In this document: in pieces, positions 1 through 6,257 of the stretch
How the letters are laid out: each line of letters begins with the position of its first letter
Position numbering within the stretch: position 1 is the stretch's first letter
Assembly: GCA_937952305.1 (NCBI GenBank)
Contig: CALFZO010000155.1
Span: 1-22,415 of the forward strand
Direction: 5' to 3'
Source: an uncultured Anaerolineales bacterium
Lineage (GTDB): Bacteria > Chloroflexota > Anaerolineae > Anaerolineales > UBA6663
Length of the DNA stretch: 22,415 nucleotides
Made by a program: the position numbers and the translations under genes
The notes under the pieces: generated by a model
Seen by the model: only the letters and a program-made list of their open reading frames with translations
Told to the model about the DNA's origin: nothing
Databases searched by the model: none

Positions 1-1283
1 CGGCCGTTGCCGGCGCCGCCCGGTTGAGACGGCGCGGTCGGCTGCGGCCCAGGGTCGGTGTTGGCCTCACCCGCCGGTGCCGGGGTGGACGGCTCGCCCG
101 GCCCATAGCCATTGCTATCCGGAACCGGTGTCACCTCCGGCGTCGGTCCGCCTGGGCCAAAGCTGTTGCTGTTGTTGTCGCCGGAAGGCGTTACAGCCGG
201 ATTGCCAGGTCCGGGCCCGTAGCTGTTCCCATCGTACTCGGGTGTGCACGTGCCGCTGGCTGCCGGCAGCTGCGTCGGCGCGGGGCCGGGGCCGAAACCG
301 TGCTGGGCGCCGGCCGGCGTTGCCGCTGGGTCGGCTTGGCCGTTGGCGCCGCCGGCCGGTGTGACGGCCGGGTGCTGCAGGCCGGGACCATAGCTGTTGC
401 CGTCCAGTTCCGGCGTGCAGTTTTCATCACAGGCGCCGTCGCCGGGGCCAAAGCCGGCGCCCGGGCCGGGGCGCGTTAAGCCGGCTGGCGGAGTCACGCT
501 GGGCGCGAGCTGGCCGGCGCGCACCTGATTCCGGAATTGCGCCGGCGCTTCCAGGCCGAGCTGGGTCAGCGCCTGCGTTTGCGTGAGGTGCTGTTCGGCC
601 AAACGCAGGCCGAGGTCCGCGGGCGCATTCCGGCGCGCCTCGGTCACGCTCTGGAGCTGGGCCTGAGTCTGCTGCTGCAACTGGGCCAGCGCAGCGGCCA
701 GCTGCGGCTCGCCGACTTCGGCCGTCAATTGCAGCGCGGTCTCAAGGTGGGTTCCCAGACGGGCGGCTGCCGGCTCTGGAATGGCGCGGCCCGCCTCGGC
801 CAGGCGCGCCATCTCCTGCGTGCGCGTCTGCGCCAGCTCCAGGGCCAGCGCCAACTGCGCCGACGGGTCACCCGCCAACTCCTGCCGCAGGTCCTCCGTC
901 AGCAGTTTGACGGCGTAGAGCGGCTCGTCCGGCAGGCTGCCCTGGGCCGCATACGCGGTGGCGCCGGCGCCGCCGAAGGCCAGGGACGCGACCAGGGCTA
1001 GAAGCACTAACACGTTCATGGGTGAAAGCTCCTTTCGGAAGAGAGTGAGTTTCCACCCAGTAAGACGCGCGGGCGGCGCGGGCGATACGGCCGAAGGGGC
1101 TGGCGCCTGGCGCGCGGTCCGCAGGAATGCCTCCAGGCCGGCGCGGGCGGCCTCCGCTGAGCGAGGCGGCCCGGCTTGCAGCGACTCCAGCGCGCTGAGC
1201 GCGGCCAGCAACGGCGCGGTCTCCGCGTCCGGCGGGAGCCGGCCGGCCAACGCCTCATCGAGTCGCTCGGGTAGCTCCTTCAT
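1..1283 (-). CDS. Membrane protein with DUF5667-like region, sigma-factor partner (partial at left edge)
   Basis: The open frame runs from an ATG at 1283 past the left edge, at least 427 codons. An N-terminal cytoplasmic stretch of about 88 residues precedes one hydrophobic segment (about 90-110), then a DUF5667-like helical region beginning SLPDEPLYAVKLLTEDL (about 116-215), then a long Gly/Pro/Asn-rich tail with repeated NSYGPG and PAVTP motifs. The start at 1283 gives an ATGA overlap with the sigma-factor stop and has AAGGAG seven bases upstream; the ATG at 1289 sits too close to that site. In Chloroflexota such proteins commonly follow sigma-factor genes. A role as anti-sigma or envelope sensor is inference. 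The outward-facing tail is predicted from topology. An internal ATG at 1020 also has a good ribosome site but would drop the cytoplasmic part typical of the family. Confidence 0.8.
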   Translation of the reverse strand, partial: MKELPERLDEALAGRLPPDAETAPLLAALSALESLQAGPPRSAEAARAGLEAFLRTARQAPAPSAVSPAPPARLTGWKLTLFRKELSPMNVLVLLALVASLAFGGAGATAYAAQGSLPDEPLYAVKLLTEDLRQELAGDPSAQLALALELAQTRTQEMARLAEAGRAIPEPAAARLGTHLETALQLTAEVGEPQLAAALAQLQQQTQAQLQSVTEARRNAPADLGLRLAEQHLTQTQALTQLGLEAPAQFRNQVRAGQLAPSVTPPAGLTRPGPGAGFGPGDGACDENCTPELDGNSYGPGLQHPAVTPAGGANGQADPAATPAGAQHGFGPGPAPTQLPAASGTCTPEYDGNSYGPGPGNPAVTPSGDNNSNSFGPGGPTPEVTPVPDSNGYGPGEPSTPAPAGEANTDPGPQPTAPSQPGGAGNG

Positions 1284-1828
1284 GCCCATGCTCCTTCGCG
1301 GCGCAGCAGGCGCCGCAAGGCCTCCAGGCCGCGGTGTTGCAGTGCCTTGACCGCCCCGGTCGGCTTGTCCAGCACCGCCGCGATTTCCTCGTTGCTCAAC
1401 CCTTCGAAGTACTTCAGCGTGAGGACGAGACGTTGCTCCGGCGTCAGGCGCCGCAGTAACGCCCGGGCGCGGGCCTGCTCCCAATGGGCAGCGCCCAATT
1501 GGGCCGGGTCGCCCGCGGCGCCGTCGGTGAGCTCCTCGTCGAGCGGCAGATCCGGCGGCGGGCAGCGGCGGAAGCGATCCGTGATCGCATTGTGCAGGAT
1601 GCGATAGAGATAGGCCGAGAGAGAGGTCTGCGGCCCGTGGCCGCGCCGCACCGCCGCCAGGAAGCGGTGAAAGGTCTCAGCGACCAGTTCCTCGGCTTCT
1701 TGCGCCTCGCCGAGCAGCCGGTAGGCGTAACGATACAGCGGCGCGCTGTACGCCTGATAAACCTCCGTCAAGGCGCGCTCGTCGAGACAGCGCACGCCCT
1801 CCAGCAGATCGGTCGCCGCCTTCTCCAT
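1280..1828 (-). CDS. Sigma-70 family (ECF-like) RNA polymerase sigma factor
   Basis: A 182-residue protein with the two-domain layout of small sigma factors. Region 2 (about residues 20-85) reads VYQAYSAPLYRYAYRLLG, then a run ending LVAETFHRFLAAV. Region 4 (about 115-170) contains LTPEQRLVLTLKYFEGLS, then NEEIAAVLDKPTGAVKALQHRGLEALRRLL, a helix-turn-helix for -35 recognition. It directs RNA polymerase to a specific promoter set. The ATG at 1828 follows AAGAGAG at a normal distance; the open frame continues further upstream, but through a terminator hairpin, so a longer start is unlikely. Its stop overlaps the start of the membrane protein at 1283, so the two are translationally coupled and probably act as sigma factor and membrane-bound partner. 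Its target promoters cannot be read here. Confidence 0.9.
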   Translation of the reverse strand: MEKAATDLLEGVRCLDERALTEVYQAYSAPLYRYAYRLLGEAQEAEELVAETFHRFLAAVRRGHGPQTSLSAYLYRILHNAITDRFRRCPPPDLPLDEELTDGAAGDPAQLGAAHWEQARARALLRRLTPEQRLVLTLKYFEGLSNEEIAAVLDKPTGAVKALQHRGLEALRRLLRREGAWA

Positions 1829-1890
1829 AAGCTCTCTTATTGAGACGCTGAAAACCGCTGCGAGATACGGGCGGTCCTTCAAAGGCAAAA

Positions 1891-1933
1891 CGTGACCATC
1901 CCTATCCGCACTCCCCGGATAGGGATGGTCACG
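1891..1933 (-). terminator. Strong hairpin terminator downstream of the 2471-1953 gene
   Basis: A perfect 18-bp inverted repeat (1891-1908 with 1916-1933) encloses a 7-base loop. On the minus strand the stem is followed by TTTTGCCTTT, which fits an intrinsic terminator for the minus-strand gene that stops at 1953. It lies between that gene and the sigma-factor gene on the same strand, so it should separate their transcription. The T-tract is short, so efficiency is uncertain. Confidence 0.75.
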
Positions 1934-1952
1934 CCACATCAACGCGCGGCGT

Positions 1953-2471
1953 CTAGTGGTTGCCCTGCCCGCCCGTCCACAGCGGCTGGCCGCTGTCCGT
2001 GCGCAGCGTGAACGCCTGCCCGCTGGCGTCATTCACGATGCGGGCGGCCATGAATTGGCCGTTCTCGGTGAACCCGGTCACCGTCACCGTTTCGCCCACT
2101 GCCACCGTGAAGCCGCCGCTCCAGAAATGGTTCGGCCCGAGCTGGATCCACAGCGCCTGGCCGTCGGCGGTGGTTACGGACAGGCCGCTCACCTCCACGG
2201 CCTGCACCATGCCGGCGACGGTGGTCCAGGCGCTGCTGGGCACGGACTGTGGCTCGCCGGCTGGCGCCGCCTGGGTGGTGTGGCCAGACGCGGCCGCGCC
2301 CTGGCCGCCGCGCCAGCCCTGCCCCTGGCCCTGACCGCTCTGGCCGCTCTGGCTGCCGTTCGTCGCTGCCTGCGCCGGCGCGGGGCCGAGCCGCCACCAC
2401 TCGTAAACGCCGACGGCGACCGCTCCGATAAGGATGAGGGCGAGCGCCCCGATCACGATGTTCTTAACCAT
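1953..2471 (-). CDS. Membrane-anchored protein with a small OB-like beta domain
   Basis: A 172-residue protein. Residues 4-23 form one hydrophobic helix (an anchor or uncleaved signal). Residues 33-80 are a Gly/Gln/Ser-rich linker. Residues 82-160 look like a compact beta domain with alternating hydrophobic strands: TTVAGMVQAVEVSGLSVTT, then ALWIQLG, VGETVTVTGF and FMAARIVNDASGQ. The pattern resembles small OB-fold-like domains (BOF/DUF5666-like), but I assign no precise family. The start at 2471 has AAGGAG six bases upstream. The gene has its own promoter, sharing a repeat operator with the divergent cytochrome b operon, and its own terminator. Co-regulation suggests an envelope role linked to that respiratory chain; no enzyme motif or haem site (no CxxCH) is visible. 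Confidence 0.75.
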   Translation of the reverse strand: MVKNIVIGALALILIGAVAVGVYEWWRLGPAPAQAATNGSQSGQSGQGQGQGWRGGQGAAASGHTTQAAPAGEPQSVPSSAWTTVAGMVQAVEVSGLSVTTADGQALWIQLGPNHFWSGGFTVAVGETVTVTGFTENGQFMAARIVNDASGQAFTLRTDSGQPLWTGGQGNH

Positions 2472-2509
2472 GGCTGTCTCCTTGAACTGGTCAGCAATCT
2501 CTGGCCTTC

Positions 2510-2542
2510 AGGATACGGCGCGGCTGTGGAGGACTCGTGGAG
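2510..2542 (-). promoter_or_regulatory. Promoter with 11-bp direct-repeat operator for the 2471 gene (site C)
   Basis: On the minus strand two identical CTCCAC hexamers (2542-2537 and 2531-2526) start exactly 11 bp apart. Ten bases later comes TATCCT (2515-2510), a plausible -10. The tandem 11-bp spacing, placed where a -35 box would be, is the layout of PhoB/OmpR-type activator sites. Predicted transcription would start near 2503, about 30 bases before the ATG at 2471. Confidence 0.65.
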
Positions 2543-2580
2543 AGGCGCGGCCGAGGCCGGCCGGCAGCTGGGCCGCCGGC

Positions 2581-2613
2581 CTCCATAGATCCTCCACGCG
2601 GCCTCGCTATGCT
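2581..2613 (+). promoter_or_regulatory. Promoter with 11-bp direct-repeat operator for the cytochrome bc operon (site A)
   Basis: CTCCAT (2581-2586) and CTCCAC (2592-2597) start exactly 11 bp apart. Ten bases follow, then TATGCT (2608-2613) as -10. This matches the architecture upstream of the 2471 and 11184 genes, and CCAGA lies shortly downstream in all three. No recognisable TTGACA-type -35 is present, which fits activator dependence. It lies back to back with site C in the 171-bp divergent spacer. Confidence 0.65.
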
Positions 2614-2642
2614 GTTCCCAGAGCTTTCAAGGAGTTGGAACC

Positions 2643-4034
2643 ATGAGCGAGTCAACGTCGGCGCCCGACCCGTTTTGGAAGAAGCTGTGGCGCAGCGCGG
2701 TCCGCGAGCCGTACACGGGCGACCGCCGCAGCCGGCTGCGCCTGGTGATGAACAACCTGATCCTGCATCTACATCCGGCCCAGGTGCCGGTGCGGACGCT
2801 GCGCTTCACGTATTCGTGGGGGCTGGGCGGCCTCTCGGCGCTGCTGGTGGTGCTGTTGGCCGTGACCGGCGCGATGCTGATGTTCGTCTACACGCCGGCG
2901 CCGGACCAGGCCTATCAATCCATCCTGGCCCTCAATACGCAGGTCTGGTACGGGCAGCTCGTCCGCAATCTGCATCATTGGGCGGGCAACGCCCTGGTCG
3001 TCGTCGTCGCGCTGCACTTATTGCGGGTCTTCTTCACCGGCGCCTTCCGCGAGCCGCGCGCCTTCAACTGGCTGATCGGCCTGGCGCTGCTGCTGCTGAC
3101 CGTGGTCGCCAACTTCACGGGCTACCTGCTGCCGTGGGACCAGCTGGCCTATTGGGGCATCACCGTGGGGGCCGGCATCCTGGCGTATGTGCCCGTGGTC
3201 GGCAACTGGCTGTCACAGGTCCTGCTCGGCGGGCCGGAGATCGGCCCGGCGACGCTGCTCAACTTCTACGGACTGCACCTCTCCGTCATCCCGATCGCCA
3301 TGCTCTTTTTGATGAGCCTGCACTTCTGGCGCGTCCGTAAAGACGGCGGCCTGTCTGTGCCGCGCGGCGTGGACGAGGCGCCCGTCCTGAAAGACGAGAA
3401 CGTCACCACCTTCTCCGACCTGGTGCGGCCGGAGGCCGTCTGGGCCACGGTCACGCTGACGGCCCTGGTGCTCTGGTCGATGTTCGTCAACGCGCCGTTG
3501 GAACCGTTGGCGAACCCTGATCTCAGCCCGAACCCGGCCAAGGCGGCCTGGTATTTCCTGGGCATCCAGGAGCTGCTGCTGCACTTCCACCCGCTGATCG
3601 GCGCGATCGTCATCCCGGGGCTGGCGCTGGCCGCCCTGGCGGCGCTGCCGTATCTCAGCGGCGATATGGACAGCGTCGGCGTCTATTTCCGTTCGCGGCG
3701 CGGACGCTGGCTGGCGGCCTTCAGCGCGGCGGCGGGCGCCCTGTTGACGGTGGGTTACGTGCTGGTAGATGAGTTCTACCTGGATCTCCCGGCCCTGCTG
3801 CCGAGCCTGCCGACGCTGCTGTCCAACGGTGTGGTGCCCCTGGCGGCGCTGCTGCTGGGGCTGATCGGTTATCACGGCGCCATGCGGCGCTTCTTCCGAG
3901 CGACGCGGTGCGAGGCGACGTTGAGCGTCTTCGTCCTGGTGCTGACCGGCTTCATCGGGCTGACGTTGATCGGTATCTTCTTCCGGGGGCCGGGCATGGC
4001 GCTGCTGTGGCCGTGGGAAGTGGCCGGGCACTGA
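2643..4034 (+). CDS. Cytochrome b subunit of a quinol-oxidising bc/b6f-type complex
   Basis: A 463-residue polytopic membrane protein fusing the b6-like and subunit-IV-like halves. Haem b ligands are visible as His pairs: H111 in LHHWAGN with H125 in VALHLLRVFFTGAF (14 apart), and H212 in YGLHLSVIP with H227 in MSLHFWRVRKDGG (15 apart). The 15-residue spacing in helix D is b6-type. The segment GYLLPWDQLAYWG is the conserved cd loop. The Qo-site PEWY tetrad appears as AAWY within NPAKAAWYFLGIQELL. No Cys corresponds to the b6 Cys that holds haem ci; the only Cys is near residue 423. About three further helices end in FFRGPGM. AAGGAG lies eight bases before the ATG. It is first in an operon with the Rieske and cytochrome c genes, and should oxidise quinol and pass electrons to them. 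Confidence 0.95.
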   Translation: MSESTSAPDPFWKKLWRSAVREPYTGDRRSRLRLVMNNLILHLHPAQVPVRTLRFTYSWGLGGLSALLVVLLAVTGAMLMFVYTPAPDQAYQSILALNTQVWYGQLVRNLHHWAGNALVVVVALHLLRVFFTGAFREPRAFNWLIGLALLLLTVVANFTGYLLPWDQLAYWGITVGAGILAYVPVVGNWLSQVLLGGPEIGPATLLNFYGLHLSVIPIAMLFLMSLHFWRVRKDGGLSVPRGVDEAPVLKDENVTTFSDLVRPEAVWATVTLTALVLWSMFVNAPLEPLANPDLSPNPAKAAWYFLGIQELLLHFHPLIGAIVIPGLALAALAALPYLSGDMDSVGVYFRSRRGRWLAAFSAAAGALLTVGYVLVDEFYLDLPALLPSLPTLLSNGVVPLAALLLGLIGYHGAMRRFFRATRCEATLSVFVLVLTGFIGLTLIGIFFRGPGMALLWPWEVAGH

Positions 4035-4104
4035 ACCACGCGCTCGCCGACCCAGACAGACGTCCGCTGGGAGTGAGGCGGGCGCGCAGAGAGGTTAAAC
4101 CGCA

Positions 4105-4599
4105 ATGACAACTCAAGTGAGCCAACCGGGCGCGGTCTCGCGCCGTGAGTTTCTGAAGCTGGGGTGGGGCTTGCTGGCCGGCGTCGCCGCGCTGGAGGGC
4201 GGCCTGGCCGCCGTGCAGTTTTCGCTGCCGCGGGTCGCCGCCGGCGAATTTGGCGGCGTCTTCACCTGCGGGCCGGTGGAGGCCTTTCCGCCCGGCTCGG
4301 TCACGCCGTTCAACGAAGGCCGCTTCTACCTGCTGCGCCTGGACGACGGCGGCTTCCTGGCCCTCTACCGGCGCTGCACGCACCTGGGTTGCGCCGTGCC
4401 GTGGGACCCGACCACAAACCAGTTTGTGTGCCCGTGCCACGCCTCGGCCTTTGACCAGACCGGCCAGGTGCTCAACCCGCCCGCGCCGCGCCCGCTGGAC
4501 CGGTTTGCGGTGGCGATCCAGGACGGGCAGGTGCGGGTGGACACCAGCCGGCCACTGGAACGCGAGCAGTTCGACCCCAGCCAGTTGGTCTACGCCTAG
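4105..4599 (+). CDS. Rieske [2Fe-2S] iron-sulfur protein of the bc-type complex
   Basis: A 164-residue protein. The N-terminus carries a Tat-like motif SRREFLKLG followed by a hydrophobic segment (about 20-40) that would act as the membrane anchor. The Rieske cluster motifs are complete: CTHLGC at residues 91-96 and CPCHAS at 109-114. By family knowledge C91, H93, C109 and H112 bind the cluster, and C96 and C111 can form the stabilising disulfide. It accepts an electron from quinol at the Qo site and passes it to cytochrome c. It lies 70 bp after the cytochrome b gene and 9 bp before the cytochrome c gene, in one operon. Confidence 0.95.
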   Translation: MTTQVSQPGAVSRREFLKLGWGLLAGVAALEGGLAAVQFSLPRVAAGEFGGVFTCGPVEAFPPGSVTPFNEGRFYLLRLDDGGFLALYRRCTHLGCAVPWDPTTNQFVCPCHASAFDQTGQVLNPPAPRPLDRFAVAIQDGQVRVDTSRPLEREQFDPSQLVYA

Positions 4600-4608
4600 G
4601 AGGCCGCC

Positions 4609-5886
4609 ATGCGACTGCATTATCTGATCGGTTTTACGGCTGCCTTTGGGCTGGCTGCGGCTTTGGGCACTTACATGCTGTTCGAGGCGGTGCGCCTCGA
4701 AGACGCGCAGTCTGCGCTGTTAGCGCGGCAGGTGAGTGATGGGCAGGTGTACTACGCCGAGAACTGCGCCGTCTGCCACGGGGCCGCCGGCGAGGGCCTG
4801 GGCGCCAACCCGCCGCTGGACTCGGCCGGCCTGCGCGACATGGACTATGCCACGCTTTACAAAGTCATCGCCCGCGGCCGCTATGAGACTGCCATGCCGG
4901 CCTGGAGCCTCACCGACGGCGGCCCGCTGAACGACGCGCAGATCGAGGCCCTCATCGCCCTGATCCAGCACGGCGACTGGGCCGTGACCCAGATGATCGT
5001 GGCTGACCTGGGCCTGGCGCCGCGAGTGCCGGTGAGCGTGACGGTGCCGGCCGAAACGCTAGCCCTGATCGCGGCGCTCCCAGAGGGGAACCGGCTGGCG
5101 GACGGTGTGCAGGTCTACGCCGCTGAATGCGTGGCCTGCCATGGCGCCAACGGGACCGGGACGACGCTGGCGCCCGCGCTCAATTCGGATCAACTGCGCG
5201 CTGAACGAAGCGCCGCTCAGCTGACCAACGCCATCCAGTTCGGCGTGGCCGGGACCGTGATGCCGGCCTGGGACCAGACCCTGACGGCTGAGCAGATCGC
5301 CAGCCTGGTGTTGCTGGTCCAGCGCTGGGGCGATCTGCCGCCGGACGCCATCCCCGCGCCGCCGGCGCAGCCCATCATCGTCACCGAACAATTGCTGGCG
5401 ACCGGCGCGAGCCTGTACGCGCAGAGCTGCGCGCGCTGCCACGGGACCGAAGGCCAGGGCACGCGCCGCGCGCCCGCCCTGGATGTGCAGACGTTCTTCG
5501 AGAAGTACACGGCTGACGCCGCCCTGATCCAGGTGATAACCCAGGGCGTGCCCGGCACCGCCATGCCGGCCTGGGGTGATCGGCTGTCCGAGCGCGAGAT
5601 CGAAGGCATCGTCGCCTTTATCCGCAGTTGGGAACCGACCGCGCCGGCGGTGGCTGTGCCCCAGACGACCGGGGCCGGCGGTCCGCCCTGGCAGCGCAGC
5701 AACGCCGCGCCCAATCCTCAGCCGCTGGCGCAGACCGGGGCAGCCTCCCATGCTGGTCAGACCGCCGCCGCTTCTCTGCCGCCGGTCGATTGGCGGGTGG
5801 CGGCCCTGGTGGGCCTGCCAGGCGCTGTGGCCGTCAGCACCCTGGTGGGTTCGGCGCTGGCCCTGCGCCGCCTGCGAACGCTCTGA
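4609..5886 (+). CDS. Membrane-anchored tri-haem cytochrome c of the bc-type complex
   Basis: A 425-residue protein made of three tandem class-I cytochrome c domains. Haem motifs are CAVCH (C53, C56, H57), CVACH (C174, C177, H178) and CARCH (C274, C277, H278). Each domain has a likely distal Met in an MPAW motif (M96, M218, M319). An N-terminal helix (about 5-25) and a C-terminal helix (about 397-417) bracket a periplasmic body with a Pro/Ala-rich linker near 342-390. A perfect AGGAGG precedes the ATG and overlaps the end of the Rieske gene. It should take electrons from the Rieske cluster and pass them to a terminal acceptor. Three haems on one subunit in place of a single cytochrome c1 or f suggests a built-in electron wire. 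No terminal oxidase is encoded here. Confidence 0.95.
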   Translation: MRLHYLIGFTAAFGLAAALGTYMLFEAVRLEDAQSALLARQVSDGQVYYAENCAVCHGAAGEGLGANPPLDSAGLRDMDYATLYKVIARGRYETAMPAWSLTDGGPLNDAQIEALIALIQHGDWAVTQMIVADLGLAPRVPVSVTVPAETLALIAALPEGNRLADGVQVYAAECVACHGANGTGTTLAPALNSDQLRAERSAAQLTNAIQFGVAGTVMPAWDQTLTAEQIASLVLLVQRWGDLPPDAIPAPPAQPIIVTEQLLATGASLYAQSCARCHGTEGQGTRRAPALDVQTFFEKYTADAALIQVITQGVPGTAMPAWGDRLSEREIEGIVAFIRSWEPTAPAVAVPQTTGAGGPPWQRSNAAPNPQPLAQTGAASHAGQTAAASLPPVDWRVAALVGLPGAVAVSTLVGSALALRRLRTL

Positions 5887-5911
5887 GACTTCGACGAGCT
5901 TCCACCCGTCC

Positions 5912-6082
5912 CCCCAGTGCGTGGGCAAGGTCCGCCTGGACATTCAGCTGCCTCCGGACTTCCCCGAGAAGTACCGCGGCGCCGTGATCCGTTCGGCCGA
6001 GCAGTGCGCGGTCAAGAAGCACTTCGAATCGCCGCCGCAGTTTGAGGCCACCACCAGCGTGGCCGGGCCGGTCGCGGCCTGA
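5912..6082 (+). pseudogene. C-terminal remnant of an OsmC-like gene
   Basis: One frame reads VGKVRLDIQLPPDFPEKY, then RGAVIRSAEQCAVKKHFESPPQFEATT, before a stop at 6080-6082. This resembles the C-terminal third of OsmC/Ohr proteins: a beta strand, then a helix carrying the second catalytic Cys (EQCAVKKHF), then the final strand. No N-terminal OsmC half, first Cys or convincing start is present upstream; the frame simply runs back into the cytochrome c gene. A GTG at 5921 could start a 53-residue peptide, but half an OsmC fold would not be active. An intact OsmC-like gene lies at 20047. The left boundary is approximate. Confidence 0.6.
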
Positions 6083-6132
6083 GGCGCGGCGGCGCTCGAG
6101 CGCGACCGCGTTCGCAACCTAAACAAGAAGCC

Positions 6133-6161
6133 GGGCGGGCTGATCAAGGATCAGCCCGCCC
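6133..6161 (+). terminator. Intrinsic-type terminator after the cytochrome bc operon
   Basis: A perfect 13-bp stem, GGGCGGGCTGATC with its complement, encloses a 3-base loop (6146-6148). It is followed by AGTCGTTTG, which has only a weak T-run. It is placed to end the 2643-5886 transcript before the next promoter at 6221. Confidence 0.7.
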
Positions 6162-6220
6162 AGTCGTTTGTGAGCGGGCCGGGGCCGTACAGTCGGCCCA
6201 ACCGAAACCCGAAAGAAGAC

Positions 6221-6226
6221 TATACT
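6221..6226 (+). promoter_or_regulatory. Putative -10 (TATACT) for the CheB/CheR-PAS gene
   Basis: TATACT lies 31 bp before the ATG at 6258, in the only AT-richer patch of the spacer. Predicted start of transcription is near 6233. No good -35 box is visible. The direct-repeat operator of sites A-C is absent here. Confidence 0.5.
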
Positions 6227-6257
6227 TATCGTAAGCGCCGGATCACCTCAAAATCCA

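Noticed and set aside
868..1020. ATG at 1020 as the start of a separate secreted protein
   Set aside because: Although AAGGAG precedes it, the frame is continuous with the upstream cytoplasmic part from 1283, which matches the usual layout of DUF5667 proteins next to sigma factors. It could still be an internal start.
1829..1870. ECF-type autoregulated promoter (CGTCTC as -10) before the sigma-factor gene
   Set aside because: The CGTC-like element lies within about a dozen bases of the start codon and overlaps the ribosome site region, leaving no room for a transcript start; no matching -35 is convincing.
2181..2200. Additional CTCCAC hexamer near 2190 as a fourth operator
   Set aside because: It is a single copy inside a coding region, without a second hexamer 11 bp away or a -10 element.
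3213..4031. Open frame of 272 codons antisense to cytochrome b
   Set aside because: Gln/Arg/His-rich shadow of a membrane-protein gene; no recognisable domain or ribosome site.
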